Assembly (NCBI GenBank): GCA_020881915.1
Contig: JAJFPB010000004.1
Coordinates: 2,666,001-2,730,000, forward strand
Source of the DNA: Paramyrothecium sp. XJ0827
Taxonomy: Eukaryota > Ascomycota > Sordariomycetes > Hypocreales > Stachybotryaceae
Direction of reading: 5' to 3'
DNA: 64,000 nucleotides
Below the pieces are notes generated by a model. That model was not told where the DNA came from, ran no database searches, and saw nothing but the letters and a program-made list of their open reading frames with translations. Below are positions 42,017-54,230 of this stretch, in pieces. Numbering within the stretch: position 1 is the first letter of the stretch; every line of letters begins with the position of its first letter. The translations under genes were made by a program, and so were the position numbers.

Positions 42017-42874
42017 GGTGTTGGTGGTTGATTCGTCGACTTCTTGAAGTGGGAAAAGAAAGGGGTTAAAGAGTGACTGGCCAGCAGGAGGCGTGGGGAA
42101 GTCTTGGGAGCCGAGGGCGCCGAGGTGGTTGCGAGGGTTGGTGATGTCCGATCAGGAAGTGTGGTGGTTGTAAGTCGTTCTGGGGCCACATGCCAGCCTG
42201 GTAACTTATTTTCGACCCTTCTGGCCAGATAATCGTATCCTTCCAAGCTGCAGATCGCAGTCGCCTACCCTGCACTAGACGCTGTCGCCAGGTCGTCTGA
42301 CTAAGGTGCTGTAGGTACCCGATTGTGGGGCCGATCAATCATCCGTCTGCCGACATCTCGAAAAGGTAAGTAAGGACAGGAGTAGGTGGCATGAGGGAGG
42401 GACGGCGTCGGTCCGTATAGGGTATGCCGAAAGCTAAAGGTTTTCTGGCAATTGCGGGTACCTCGACTGACGTATTGGCGGTATTTGAGGTACAGAAGGT
42501 ACTTTCTTCTAGGCACCGGTTGGCGGCGTGGAAGCGTCCCCTTTGTCACGCCCCGCCCACGAGCTTCAGTGAGCTTCGATGACCGTGTAGGTTGAAGTAG
42601 CTTTAAGCTCTGCTGATTCCAGACTTTCCTGACCTACCGCATCAAGGCAGTCGACGACACTTGCCACCACTCACCACCCTCGAGAATTGCATCGGCTCTC
42701 GTTTTCTTCTCCTTCGCAAGCAAGTCTTTATCGATTTCAGTATTTTTTACCTCCTTCATTCCATCACTCCCGCTGGTCGTTCCTGCAGCCTCGCCAACCT
42801 CTCTGTCCAGGCACGCAAACCCCCACCACCCACGCATCTCTGCCCCGAACGCCTGGTCAACAGACTCTCCTACC
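42017..42874. promoter_or_regulatory. Divergent promoter region between SEC66 and NPL4
   Basis: 858 bp between two start codons on opposite strands. GGTACC-type motifs occur at 42312-42320 (GTAGGTACCC), 42456-42464 (GGGTACCTCG) and 42491-42502 (AAGGTACTTTC). A CT-rich stretch near 42700-42850 probably forms the NPL4 leader. The frame at 42661-43242 is mostly leader plus the first NPL4 exon in a wrong frame. Confidence 0.5.
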
Positions 42875-45054
42875 ATGCTGCTGCGAATGCGCGGGCCGGA
42901 TGGCACGGCCCGTTTGACTGTAGAGCCGACGACGACGTTTGCCGATCTAGGCCATCAAGTGCGTCTTGTTTCCACCGCTGGAGTGAAGCCTGCTCGCCGC
43001 TACCGGATGCTGACCTGAGTGACGTAGTTGCTATCACATATCCCAAAGACCGTCGATCCTACAACCATCACTCTCTCCAACTCACCGAACGGCGGCGATG
43101 CGAAGAGACTGGGCGATATTGCCAACTTTGTGGTCGGCCAGATCGGTCTCAGGTACCGCAACCACATGTGGACCTGCTGTTCCACAGCTTTCCACCACCA
43201 CCTTGCCCGGTTCTTCTACTGACGCTGTCGCAGCCATGGTGACATGATATTCATCAACTACAAGCACAAAGGCGATGCGGACACGAGTAGCAACGGCGAT
43301 GCCTCGGCGAAGGTAACAGCGGCCAGGCTCAACGGCAAGCCCATACTGCCGACCGAGGACTTCCCTATCAACCCCAAGCCCGAGAGGATATCGAAGCCAT
43401 GGGAGGTGGTCCGCCAGTCTGCTTTGGACGACCGGCTGGACCGCCTAGATGGTAAGATCCCGAGGAAACGCGATAAGATGTGTCGTCACGGACCCAAGGG
43501 TATGTGCGACTACTGCCAACCCATGGACCCTTTTGATCCTGGGTTCCTGGCCGAGAAGAAGATTAAATACCTGTCCTTCCATTCTCACCTACGAAAGATC
43601 AACGCCGCTACCAACAAACCCGAACTTGGAAGCTCCTTTATCCCCCCACTGGTCGAACCATATTTTCGAGTGAAGCACGATTGCCCGTCTGGGCACCCTC
43701 CATGGCCAGAAGGTATTTGCAGCAAGTGCCAACCAAGCGCTATCACTCTCAACCCTCAGGCTTTCCGTATGGTTGACCACGTTGAATTTTCCTCGCCCTC
43801 CATCATTGACTCCTTCATCGACACCTGGCGCAAGACGGGCGCTCAGCGGGTAGGCTACATGTACGGAATGTACACCGAATACACCGAAGTACCACTGGGT
43901 GTCAAGGCCATTGTCGAGGCCATCTACGAGCCACCACAATTTGACGAGCTCGATGGCATAACCCTAAATGCGTGGGAGAACCAAAAAGACATCGACCAGG
44001 TTGCCAAATTGTGCGGACTGGAACCTATCGGTGTCATATGGACCGACTTGCTAGATGCTGGCCAGGGAGACGGCACAGTCGTGTGCAAGCGACACGCTGA
44101 CTCGTATTTTCTTTCGTCGCAAGAAGTCTGCTTCTCCTCGAGACTGCAAGCTCAATACCCGAAGCCCACCAAGTGGAGCGACAGCGGCCAGTTCGGTTCT
44201 AATTTCGTGACATGTGTCATATCAGGAAACGAACAGGGAGAAATCTCGATCTCGGCCTATCAGATGTCGAATGAGGCAGTGGAGATGGTGCGTTCAGACA
44301 TCATCGAGCCTTCAGCTGACCCCAATGCTATGCTCGTTCGCGAAGAGGAGGAAGACGACGGGTCAACAAGCCGCACCAGGTATATCCCCGAGGTCTTCTA
44401 CCGCAGGAAGAACGAATACGGCGCCAATGTCCAGGAGAACGCCAAGCCTGCTTTCCCTGTCGAGTATTTATTTGTGACTCTAACCCACGGCTTCCCTGCC
44501 GATCCAAAACCTATCTTTACGCAAACAGGATTCCCCATCGAAAACCGTCAATACATCGGAGAGAGCCAGGAGCATATAGCGCTCGCCAAGATCTTGAAGA
44601 CATCATCCAGCCAGAAGCCCAAAGCAACCGGCGAGGAGGTGTCGGATTTCCACCTGCTCTGCTTTATCCATCAACTGGCAGTCTTCTCAAAGGTTTGTGC
44701 AATAACGCTCTTAGCCCTTGCGTCAATAACTAGACTGACTCTCTATCCAAGGATGAAGAGGCTCTCCTCTGTCGTGTGGCCACTCAGCATGACCTATCCG
44801 AGAACTTCCAGCTCCGCGCAACAAAGGGCTGGCAGACTCTCCAAGCCATCCTAGAATCGACCGGTGAGCGACTCCCCAAGCGCATGCGGGAACGCGACGA
44901 TGTTTCGACGTCGTTGTCACCTGCCTCCTCCTCTTCATCCTCCTCCTTGTCGCAAAACCCTCCTCGCGACCCAGGTGAGCCTCTTGCTAAGCGATTTGCT
45001 GCCTTCAGGCTGAACGAGCGTCGTACCCTCGGCGGAAATTCCCCTCCATCCTAG
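42875..45054 (+). CDS. NPL4: Nuclear protein localization protein 4 (Cdc48 cofactor)
   Basis: Four exons: 42875-42958, 43028-43152, 43234-44692 and 44752-45054; 656 residues. The N-terminal ubiquitin-like domain starts [22 protein letters not shown] and is split by two introns; the second junction gives [14 protein letters not shown]. The NPL4 zinc-finger region has [21 protein letters not shown] and [23 protein letters not shown]. An MPN-type core follows (MVDHVEF...[24 protein letters not shown]). The C-terminal domain ends in a Ser-rich stretch and [16 protein letters not shown]. Known role: with Ufd1, Npl4 binds ubiquitin chains and brings substrates to the Cdc48/p97 unfoldase in ER-associated degradation and on chromatin. 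Confidence 0.95.
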
Positions 45055-45815
45055 CACCGAACTAGTGGGCGGTAAGAGTAGCGTCCTGGTCATGTATGTA
45101 TAGAGGATTTTTTTCATTGCGTTCAATGGGTATATTTGCCGTCTCTGTATGCCCCCGAGGCTGCCAGAGGGCGCCTCGATGTCGCTAACTAGGGCTGGAG
45201 CTGGTTTATTGCGTTGCGTTCCCAAGCAGGTACTGGTAGAGGGATGGGCCATACCTACGCGGGAAGGGGGGAGGCTTGTTTTGACAGGACGTGAGCAAGA
45301 GCCTCCAGCTCGGATAGCCTCGGTGCATGTGTGTCTGGGGGCTGGTTTTGTGGACGGATAGGCTTCGAAGGAGGCCACCAGAACATATGAGGGCCACATC
45401 CTAGCTTTATAGCACAGCTTGAAATCACATATACCAGGAAGCAACTGGAAATCATCACCACATACGACTCTTGGATGGTTTGTCCCATCGTCTTCTGTAT
45501 ACACCTGCCACAAGTAGTCTGCCTGGGCCCATACCGCTCCATGGTTCTGATCCTTTTCCCCCCCAATATCTACCTTGTCCTCCGACGGGGTACAGCCTCG
45601 CATCCAGTTTATCTGCCTCAATGCCTCGTAGCGCAGCAAGCGTTTCCATGGCTGTGACGGCAGGGCGAGCAATCATTCTAGGTTGTTATGAAGGAGAGAA
45701 CTTTCTGCCGGATGACATTGTTCCCTCAACAGAGGTAATTGAATAGACAGAAACACCACGGAAATTCTTTTCCCTGAATCTCGTGTCAGGCTATGCTCAT
45801 ACGAGGTCGTCCCGC

Positions 45816-46050
45816 CTACAGCTCCGGCGTGCCCTTGAACACCTGCGGCTTCGAGGACGAATCAACGAAGTCAAAGTTGTCGACAAGAAACTTGATTTTT
45901 GATGTAGCGAGGCTTCTTGAAGATGATGCGGGACTTTTTCCTGCCTGCGCTTGTCCGCGCGCTTACGGTCACCGATCACAAGCTGCTGGCTGGTCACATC
46001 TCGGCGTTGCTGCCACAGTCGCGCGTGACAATGTTGGTTCGGTCTTGACA
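45816..46050 (-). pseudogene. Possible frameshifted C-terminal remnant of an unrecognised protein
   Basis: On the minus strand, about 45945-45903 reads KSRIIFKKPRYI. After a run of five A, a one-base shift then reads KIKFLVDNFDFVDSSSKPQ followed by VFKGTPEL and a TAG at 45818-45816. The two halves look like one constrained protein end broken at a homopolymer. Farther upstream the third frame (VTSQQLVIGDRKRADKRRQEK) is also open. I recognise no family. It may be chance. Confidence 0.3.
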
Positions 46051-46504
46051 ATTTCGGTCTCGTAACCTGTCGAAAACGCCCTGAAGCAAAAGTTTCTCGA
46101 GAATTTGCACGAACCCACCATCATGGTATTTAAGACTGCTGCTGGTCAATGGCTACTACAGGGAAGTACTGGTTTTGTGAGAACGGTGATGTCGTGAGGA
46201 TTCGGCTCGGTTGTCATCCCACTGACATGATGTTCAAGAAGTCGTGGTAGCAACCGTCAACCGCCTTTCTAGAGAAGACCTCACACGGAATTTCTTGGTA
46301 CCTGACATGATCCTGAGGGTCATCTAGAGCTTTCTTTTTGGGCGTCATTTTGAGCCACTTCATTTAGAGCCATCTTACGCTCAGCTGGCTAGAGGCGCAA
46401 AGAGTTCTTTTGGCAATCACGGGAGTATTGGCATAGTTCCGTTGCTCCTTCTGCAATGCATAGGGCCGCCGCTCAATGAGGCAACTTTACTGCAAGGTCT
46501 AGCG

Positions 46505-46735
46505 GACGTCAAGGATTAGTCAAAAGCAACACTTGCAGATTTATAAAACTACGAATAACAAATATCACAATGCTGTCTATTTTAAAACTCAATAAAAGAT
46601 AGGTAGTAAAAAATTACCAGTAAAATCTAGAATTCCAAGCCTCTTATGAGTATTCTGAGCTTATTATCTTCTATTCTTTCTAATAAGATAAGAGAGTACA
46701 TCTTTGCAGTCTCTGTTTTGCTGCTCACCGGCTGG
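46505..46735 (+). repeat. AT-rich degraded repeat remnant, copy 4
   Basis: An AT-rich block ends in GTACATCTTTGCAGTCTCTG then TTTTGCTGCTCACCGGCTGG (edge 46696-46735). The reverse complement of 52830-52863 reads GTACACCTTTGCAGTCTCCG then TCTCTTTGCTCACCGGTTG, clearly the same sequence. This pair is the best-conserved edge of the repeat family. Confidence 0.6.
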
Positions 46736-47136
46736 AAGCCATGGCGGTGCTCCTCGCAACAATTAAATCCAGTAGTGGTGTTACTGACCAATAACTGCCT
46801 TGGCTGATGCTCATGGCTTTTTACGCCTTGGGGTAACCGCGGGATTTGACACAATGTGGGCGGCACTAAGCAACTTCATAGTCAAGAGGACAATGTATTG
46901 AGGAAATTTTTTTCCGCCGTTCCTAATACTCCCTATACATACACAAGATCCCTCGAAGCTAGAAAAAACAAAAGAGAACAGATCAATCAAGACATCCGAT
47001 GACAATCCAAACTGACGTTCCGCCCACCAACAAGCTAATCCATTTGGCTTTGCCTTCTTAGCTCCCGTCAATGGCTCGAAGAAGTGGGCGTTTATGACGA
47101 GGACGCGCCTAGATGTTATAGGTGAGCTTTTCGAGC

Positions 47137-50100
47137 TTATAGGGGCTTGCCGCCGATGAAGTTCGACCAAGTGCGAACTTCGGAGGGAATGCCCTCTTCG
47201 CGAGGCAGCTTCTCGCTCATGCACTGAGCGAACAGGATGGCAGTCTATGACTCGGGTTAGTAACAGTGCATTGCTGATAGTCAAGTAAAGTGATAGAACG
47301 TACCTGGGGTTCCATGAAGAGGGGAACGCCAAAGTCAACAGCGTTTCGGCGCATGACATAGTCAACATCCAGCGTCGTCTTGCCACGGGCCTGAGCCAGG
47401 TTGAACACTCCGCGGATGTCGTACTTCTGGAAGACCTCCCGGAGGGCTCGCTTGTCCTCCTTGGGAAACTCAATGACCTCCACGCTGACCTTCTGGTTGC
47501 AGCTGGACTCGAGGAATCGCTTAACTTTGTCGTCAGCGGCATAGAGCTTGTATCCCAGAGGAGCAAGGAAGTCAACGACCTGGGTCAACCAGGGCTTGCT
47601 GACGTCTCCACCGAAGAGCAGACCCTCACCAGGCTCGGGCATGCGGAAGTTCATGGTGGATTGCAAGGAGGTCCAGTAGGCTTCAACCAGGTCTTTTCCG
47701 AAGCAAGCAATCTCGCCAGTCGATGCCATCTCCACGCCAAGGAAGGGATCAGCACCGGCAAGACGAGTCCACGAGAACTGAGGCACCTTAGTGGCAAGGT
47801 AGTTGCGCTCAACAGCCATGAGATCGGTTGGGTCAGGGACGTTCTTGCCAACGAGGGCCTTAGTAGCAACATCAATGAAGTTGACGCCAAGAACCTTGCT
47901 GACAAAGGGGAAGGATCGAGAAGCTCGGAGGTTGCATTCAATGACCTTCAGCAGAGGCTCGCCACCTTCAGGGTTCTCGGCCTTGATGATCTGCATGTTG
48001 AAAGGCCCGGTGATCTTCCAGGCCTTGGCAACCTTTTCGGCAATATCCTTGACTCGCTCCATCGTGCGAGCATCAAGGTTGACGGGAGGCAGAACCAGGG
48101 TGGCGTCACCGGAGTGGACACCAGCCTGCTCGATATGCTCGCTAACGGCGTGGACAACGAGGCTGCCCTGGGAGGCAACACCATCGACATCAATCTCCTG
48201 GGCTCCCTCGATGAATTTGCTGATGACAACAGGGTGGTCGGGGGAGACGCTGCTGGCGGCCTCGAGCTTATCCTTGAGATCCTCCTGGCTGTGAATGACA
48301 GTCATAGCAGCGCCAGAAAGAACGTAACTGGGGCGAACCAGAACGGGGTATCCGACTTCCTCGGCGAACTTCTCGGCCTCCTCGACCGATGTGAGCTCCT
48401 TCCAAGCGGGCTGATCAATACCAATGCTGTCAAGAATCTCAGAGAACTTCTGGCGATCCTCAGCCTTGTCGATGTCCTTGGGATCCGTTCCAAGCACATT
48501 GGCGCCGCCGGTCTCCTGGAGGCGGAGGGCAATGTTCTGGGGGAGCTGGCCACCAACAGACACCACAACACCAGAAGCATTCTCAAGCTCGTAGATATCC
48601 ATGACCCTTTCGTAGCTCAACTCTTCGAAGTACAATTTATCAGCAGTATCGAAATCTGTGCTGTAAGTCTCGGGATTATACTGAACCAATGATTAGCGAA
48701 TGTTATACGAAATGTCTTCTTAATTCCAAAGTGGAATATGTCAAATATCATCGGAAATTTCAACGTGAGGATGCGAAAAGAGTTCGCATATTTTACGTTG
48801 AGAATGCGACTGGGAACTGTACTCACATTGATCATGACAGTCTTCTCACCCATCTGGCGAAGGGCTTGAGTAGCGCTGACTGCACACCAATCGAACTCGA
48901 CGGAACTTCCGATACGGTAGACACCACTACCGAGGATAACGGTGCCCTTGTCCTCAAAGGTGACGTCGTGGGTGGAACCGTTGTAGGTAGTGTACAGGTA
49001 GTTAGTGTCGGCAGGGAACTCGGCGGCGAGGGTGTCAATCTTCTTCACCCAGGGGCGAATGTTGAAGCCAAGTCGGTAGGCGCGAACCTCGTCCTCGGTG
49101 CTCTTGACAGCATTGGCGATTTGGCGGTCGGAGAAACCCATCTGCTTGGCCTTGAGGATCTGGTCTTTCTTGAGACCCTGGAGGCTACCGACGGACTCGA
49201 GTTCACGAATGCAGTCCACAATGTTCTGCAACTTGTACAGGAACCACTTGTCGATCTTTGTCAACTCGTGAACACGTTCAACAGAGTAGTTTTCGTGAAT
49301 CATAGCTTGGCCAACAGCAAGCCATCGGCGATCAGTAGGGTTCTGGAGCTCAAAGTCGAGATCATCGAACTTATCACCCTGGAATCCGACGAAACGAGGA
49401 TCGACCTGGCGAATGGCCTTCTGGAAGGACTCCTCGAAAGTTCGGCCGATAGCCATGACCTCACCGACAGACTTCATAGCACTGCCGATGTCCCGCTTGA
49501 CGTGCTGGAACTTGGACAAGTCCCATCGAGGGATCTTGGTCACGATGTAATCCAGAGAGGGCTCGAAGTTGGCGGTGGTGGTCTTGGTAACGGCGTTCGG
49601 AAGCTCGGGGAGGCTGTGACCCAGGCCGATCTTGGCGGCTGTGTAGGCCAGAGGGTATCCGGTGGCCTTGGAAGCCAGCGCCGATGATCGGGACAGACGA
49701 GCGTTGACCTCAATGACACGATAGTCAAGGCCATCTGGCTGCAGAGCGTATTGGACGTTACACTCGCCAACAACACCAAGATGTCGGACAATCTTGATGG
49801 CAGCGGATCGGAGCATGTGGTACTCCTCATCACTAAGGGTCTGACTGGGAGCGACGACAATCGAATCACCGGTGTGAATGCCGAGAGGGTCGAAGTTCTC
49901 CATGTTGCAGACGGTGATACAGTTGTTATTGGCGTCTCGCACAACCTCATACTCGACCTCCTTCCAGCCCTTCAGGGACTTCTCGACCAGGATCTGGGGC
50001 GAAAGGGTAAGGGAGCGGGCGGCCATGTTTCGGAGCTCTTCCTCGTTGTTGGCGAAACCGGAGCCCAGGCCACCAAGAGCGTAAGCAGCACGGACAATGA

Positions 50101-50945
50101 TAGGATATCCAACCTTCTCGGCAGCATCAAGAGCCTCCTCAATGGTGCCGACAGCGATGGACTTGGCAATGGGGATGTTAATCTCCTCCAGGGCCTTGGC
50201 AAAGAGATCTCGATCCTCGCTCAGCTCCAGAGTCCTCACGCTGGTACCCAGGACCTTGACACCATACTTCTCGAAAAGGCCAAGGCGCTGCATCTGAACG
50301 CCGAGGTTGAGGGCGGTCTGACCGCCGAAGGATAGGAAGATGCCGTCAGGCTTCTCCTTCTCGATAACATAGGAAACATATTCGGGAGTGACGGGGAGAT
50401 AGTAGACCTCATCAGCCAGGGTGTGGTTCGTCTGGATGGTAGCGATGTTAGGGTTGATGAGAACGGAGGCGACGCCAGCCTCCTTAAGCGCTTTCAAAGC
50501 TTGAGAACCTACATTATTGGAGACACGACATCAGCAAATCTGGGCCTGCGCTCGGTGTGAACCAAGGATTGCGGGACAAACCTGAGTAATCGAACTCGCC
50601 GGCTTGTCCAATGGCGAGGCCACCACTGCCAATGACGAGGACCTTCTTCACATCGACGCCCTTCTGGGGCTTGATGACCCCACTATCGATGTAGGCCTTG
50701 GGGTTTGGTGCCGGCTGGGCGGCAGAGGAGTAGGGGCGAAGGACAGTGATTGTGCCAATGCGCTTCGTCTGCTGGGACTTGACGAAAGCACTGCCGCAGG
50801 AGGCGATGCGGGTGGTCCTGGTGGCCGTCGCCGTGGAGAGAGAGCGAGCGGCAGAGAGGGCACGAGGGGCACGGCGACCAGCTCGGAGCAGAGCCGGAGC
50901 TCGGCCAGCCAGAGCCAGCGCGGCCGACAAGTTGGCAGCAGGCAT
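47137..50945 (-). CDS. CPA2: Arginine-specific carbamoyl-phosphate synthase large chain, mitochondrial
   Basis: Four exons: 50945-50582, 50508-48827, 48680-47304 and 47244-47137; 1176 residues. The N-terminus ([20 protein letters not shown], Arg/Ala/Ser-rich, almost no acids for about 70 residues) is a typical mitochondrial presequence, and the mature part starts near [23 protein letters not shown]. Two ATP-grasp halves follow: first with [19 protein letters not shown] and [23 protein letters not shown]; second with [15 protein letters not shown] and [17 protein letters not shown]. An MGS-like allosteric domain forms the C-terminus, ending NFIGGKPL. It makes carbamoyl phosphate from bicarbonate, ATP and ammonia supplied by the small glutaminase subunit, for arginine synthesis. 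No fused aspartate transcarbamoylase is present, which separates it from the pyrimidine enzyme. Equivalent to yeast CPA2. Confidence 0.95.
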
Positions 50946-51088
50946 TGCAAAGGAGCTGCAACAGGATCAATGCTTGGATGGCACCGTCTCACGAGCAGCA
51001 GAGCCCCTTGAGAAACCCAATTGAGCGGTGACAGCGACGGATTTTGATGTTGAAAGGGAAGAAGGTTTGGGAGGGAAGCTCTTGTGAC

Positions 51089-51104
51089 TTTTTTTTTTTT
51101 TTTT
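51089..51104 (+). promoter_or_regulatory. 16-bp poly(dT) tract upstream of CPA2
   Basis: Uninterrupted T run (poly-A on the coding strand) 144-159 bp upstream of the CPA2 ATG. Homopolymeric dA:dT tracts disfavour nucleosomes and often mark fungal promoters; that role is inferred. Alternatively it could lie in the 5' UTR. Confidence 0.5.
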
Positions 51105-52829
51105 CCCTGGTTCCTCCTTGGCTGCGCGAACGGAAGTCTCAGTGGGGGAAAAAGTGTCACCGCTGGACGTCAGGCTAAGATTCCTTTAGGTCACCGCTAA
51201 CACGGTTAGCTTTGACCCCCCGGTCCCCTCTTTGCAGGCTGAGTTGCAGTTGTACAGGCACTCGGTCCCTGGGTCGGCTCGCACACCGACTACACCGCTA
51301 TCGGCCAATGAATTGGGGATAGAATGACTCTGCTTGGTGTGCAAAGATAAGCAAAAATCCTTTTCCCGCACAGTCGGGTTTGGTGATGTAGGTTAATGGG
51401 GTACGTACTTTAGATAGGAACGTCAACCACCAGTACCTAAGGTATACCCCCCATTGAAATCATGTGATTTTCCATCTTTCGTTCTTCTGGTCGTCCCGAT
51501 CCAGAGACGCTGAGCCTGGGGAAAAGAGTCATCATGCGTGCGGTTAATTACAGCACCTCCGAGTTTGAGACGATGAACAAGGGTTGGAGAGACGGATGGG
51601 GCATGGCAAGTGCCGGGGGAACCCACCCCAGCGCACTGGGCCCCCCTTGCCCCCTCAACAATCAAGTGCCTTGGCTGTGGGAGTCAATCCTCGCCATCCG
51701 AAGCCCGGCGCTGCATTTCGGAGCACGCCTCGATGCATCTAGGGTTTTGCATAGGATCGTGTCGCATCCCTTCGCATCGCCAGGCCACCGCTCGCAGTGA
51801 GGCTTCCGTTGCTGCTCTGGCCACGGCAGCCCTGGTGTGCGACACAAGGGCTGCGTACAGCGGCAGCCTCCCTTCGGCGACGTCAGTCCAGACTCCGCCG
51901 TTGGTCTCTCAAAGCATCCAGCTGCGCCACCCCTGCAGTTCAGATCGGGGCTGGAGCTAAAGGATCCTGTCCGCTGGAGTAGGTACGTAAGGCACTAGGT
52001 TGGTGGAGCTGCATCCGCTTGGTTCATTACCTCTAGGATCCAAACTCTTCCGATCGGAAGTAAAACCCCAATGGGTAAATCTGCGAAAACTTGGCCTTCA
52101 TTACTATAAGTATAAGAGGGTCTATCGCTTCCTGTCATGACTCATTCCATGGTTCGCTCTCGGAGGTATATACGTGGTGAGTCGAGGGAACCCCTATCAC
52201 CAGCGGTCGCAAAATTGGTGCCATTGTTGTTTAATAAATGAAAAAGAAAAACCGCGGAAACTTACCCGTCACATGAAGCAAGTGAATGAGTGAAATCTAA
52301 CATCCCGACCTTCTCTTCCTCTTTCTTCTTCCCGCACCTTTAATTAGCTGGAAATTACCTGGAACTCTCTGTATGATAGATATAAGAACAGAACTTCCAT
52401 TCCGATTTCTGTTATCAAGGGAATGTTACGATATTTCAAGGTACAGGGTAGCTGAGTTACACAGGTACCAATAAATGGTGAGACTTTTCTGCATTACCAC
52501 CACAATGAGCCAGATCTCATTGGTCAATTCGACAAGACCAAGTGACGGCTTATTGGTGCACTGTTTGATACGTCCTCGACCGGTGTAAAAGTAGTGCATT
52601 GCCCATTAATCAAGCATCGCACAAGCGGTAGAAGAGACGGCCCAGGGACGCTAATGAGCATCTCAACTGCCGCCGCCTCCGATTGTCTGTAAAGAAGAGG
52701 ACCACTCAGGCTATTTTCACGCTTATCAACGGGCACAATACTCCACAATTCATATCCCATGGACATAATGTTCTGTCTCACGACCCGACTCGGGATTGAA
52801 AACGTGAAGCTTTTGCTACACTGGCAACC

Positions 52830-53060
52830 GGTGAGCAAAGAGACGGAGACTGCAAAGGTGTACCACCTTAGATGGTTAGCAATGATACAATATATAAGAA
52901 ACATCTTGCCTCGTAATTTTAGATATAATCAAATATTAAATACTTAATTAAGGGTTTTCTAAAAGTTTAATAAATGTTACTAAGTTCTGTTTGCTCCAAA
53001 GTATGATCGAAGCAGTCATCATAAGGAGTTTCATATTTTTGCAATAACACTTTTTGCCAA
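52830..53060 (-). repeat. AT-rich degraded repeat remnant, copy 5 (inverted)
   Basis: The edge motif GGTGAGCAAAGAGACGGAG then ACTGCAAAGGTGTAC at 52830-52863 is the inverse of the copy 4 edge. AT-rich sequence (ATATAATCAAATATTAAATACTTAATTAAG) follows on its right up to about 53050, mirroring the layout of the other copies. Confidence 0.6.
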
Positions 53061-54230
53061 CCACTTAACTGGGCAAAAATCGTGGCGATGCCCGGTAGTG
53101 TATGTATTCTTATCCCCATTCACCTAGCTCCTCAATGCGATCGCACAAAGAGCCGTGATCTGGCTTGAGTACGCCGCAGTTCACGGCAATGTACGTTTGC
53201 ATTCTTCGAGCTTTCAGTGCTGGTCATCCACTATTCTCATGAGAAGATTCAACCTGGAAAAATGTACCCGGTGAATGTGTTTGGCGAAGCGTAATGTCCC
53301 TGCTTTGAGATCCACTCCAAGCTCAAGCGATGAAGCGTTAGCCGCTGGGAGCGTAGCCTATATAACAAGACTGTCCCTGGGATCCGGCGCTGGCGCGGGC
53401 GGTAATGAGGCCGAGCATGCGACGAGATGGCTAGTTTGAGATGCGTCATGTTAAGTATCCGGAGCGACGCGCTATCAAGTAGAATATGCATCATCTCCGC
53501 GCATGCTGGCCCGAAATTATGGGTCACTATCGAGACCGCCCATGAATAATTTCGCACATCTTCTTTCAAGCCATTGTCTACGAGACAATCAGTTACAGTC
53601 CCATCCCTGGTGACAAACTCCACGTTAGGACAGGGAGCCAACAATGCCCATTATTCGATGGCGAGGTTCCTTCACACTGGTTTGCGCAGTCGCCGTAATG
53701 TTCTGGAATGCTGTTGGATTCCGGCACTCTGGTCAAGTCCTTGTTGTTGAATACTAAGCCAACCTTTGATACATACAATAAGCGAGGGGCCCCCAGTTAC
53801 GTGCCAGACAATCGTGGGAGTTATTGCGGACCCGGTTGCCGCTCCGAATGGTCGAATTCCTCCTCGTCTGGGTCGACTACCGTGGCTCCACGTTGGTGGC
53901 ACCATTTGCCTGGGTTTGCAGGAAGGCCGTCATGACTCTCGTTCCAATGCTCTCCTGTTGTCGAAACCATAGAAACGAGCATAAGTCTGCCGTGGTCTGT
54001 ACCGGTGCAACGGTAGATCTGGTCAGTCCCGATCCGCCGCCCAGGCGAAGCATTTCCCGAGACAGGAGAGTTCGTCATTCCTCTGGGCTTGGATCTCTAT
54101 ATTGGTCAAAGATATAAGTTCCCCATGATTCCCCATTCATGGAGAATGGTTGTTGTCAGCCTTCTTTGAGCACACGAAAAAATCACTTTCCTTCCTCTTT
54201 CCATTAACGCCAATATCATATATCCACAAG

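Larger units (their letters stand above)
45055..47136. other. Gene-poor interval with decayed sequence
   Basis: About 2.1 kb between NPL4 and the carbamoyl-phosphate synthase gene. The left part is NPL4 3' flank, and a 245-codon minus frame at 44935-45672 overlaps the NPL4 3' end and looks accidental. A coding-like minus-strand remnant lies at about 45816-46050 and an AT-rich repeat at about 46505-46735 (both listed). A plus-strand coding-like patch near 46151-46253 (MATTGKYWFCENGDVVRIRLG...) is unassigned. Confidence 0.45.
50946..54230. other. Long gene-free interval
   Basis: About 3.3 kb between divergent starts (CPA2 at 50945, secreted-protein gene at 54231). A 16-T tract sits at 51089-51104, TACGTACTTT and GTACCTAAGG motifs near 51400-51440, and GGTACC at about 52464. 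An AT-rich repeat lies at about 52830-53060. A minus frame at 53249-53644 (...NFGPACAEMMHILLDSASLRIL...) has some F-box/LRR-like flavour but no supportable start, so I leave it uncalled. No RNA gene seen. Confidence 0.45.

Noticed and set aside
44935..45672. 245-codon minus-strand frame overlapping the NPL4 3' end
   Set aside because: No start context, no family resemblance, and it runs antisense through coding NPL4 sequence.
47661..48692. 343-codon plus-strand open frame
   Set aside because: Lies exactly antisense to conserved CPA2 exon 3; its translation is the mirror of constrained codons and matches no family.
48689..49687. 332-codon plus-strand open frame
   Set aside because: Antisense to the conserved first ATP-grasp half of CPA2; long antisense frames are expected from the codon bias there.
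53249..53644. Possible F-box/leucine-rich fragment on the minus strand
   Set aside because: Some leucine-rich flavour (ILLDSASLRILNMTHLKL), but there is no defined start, no F-box and no joinable exons.
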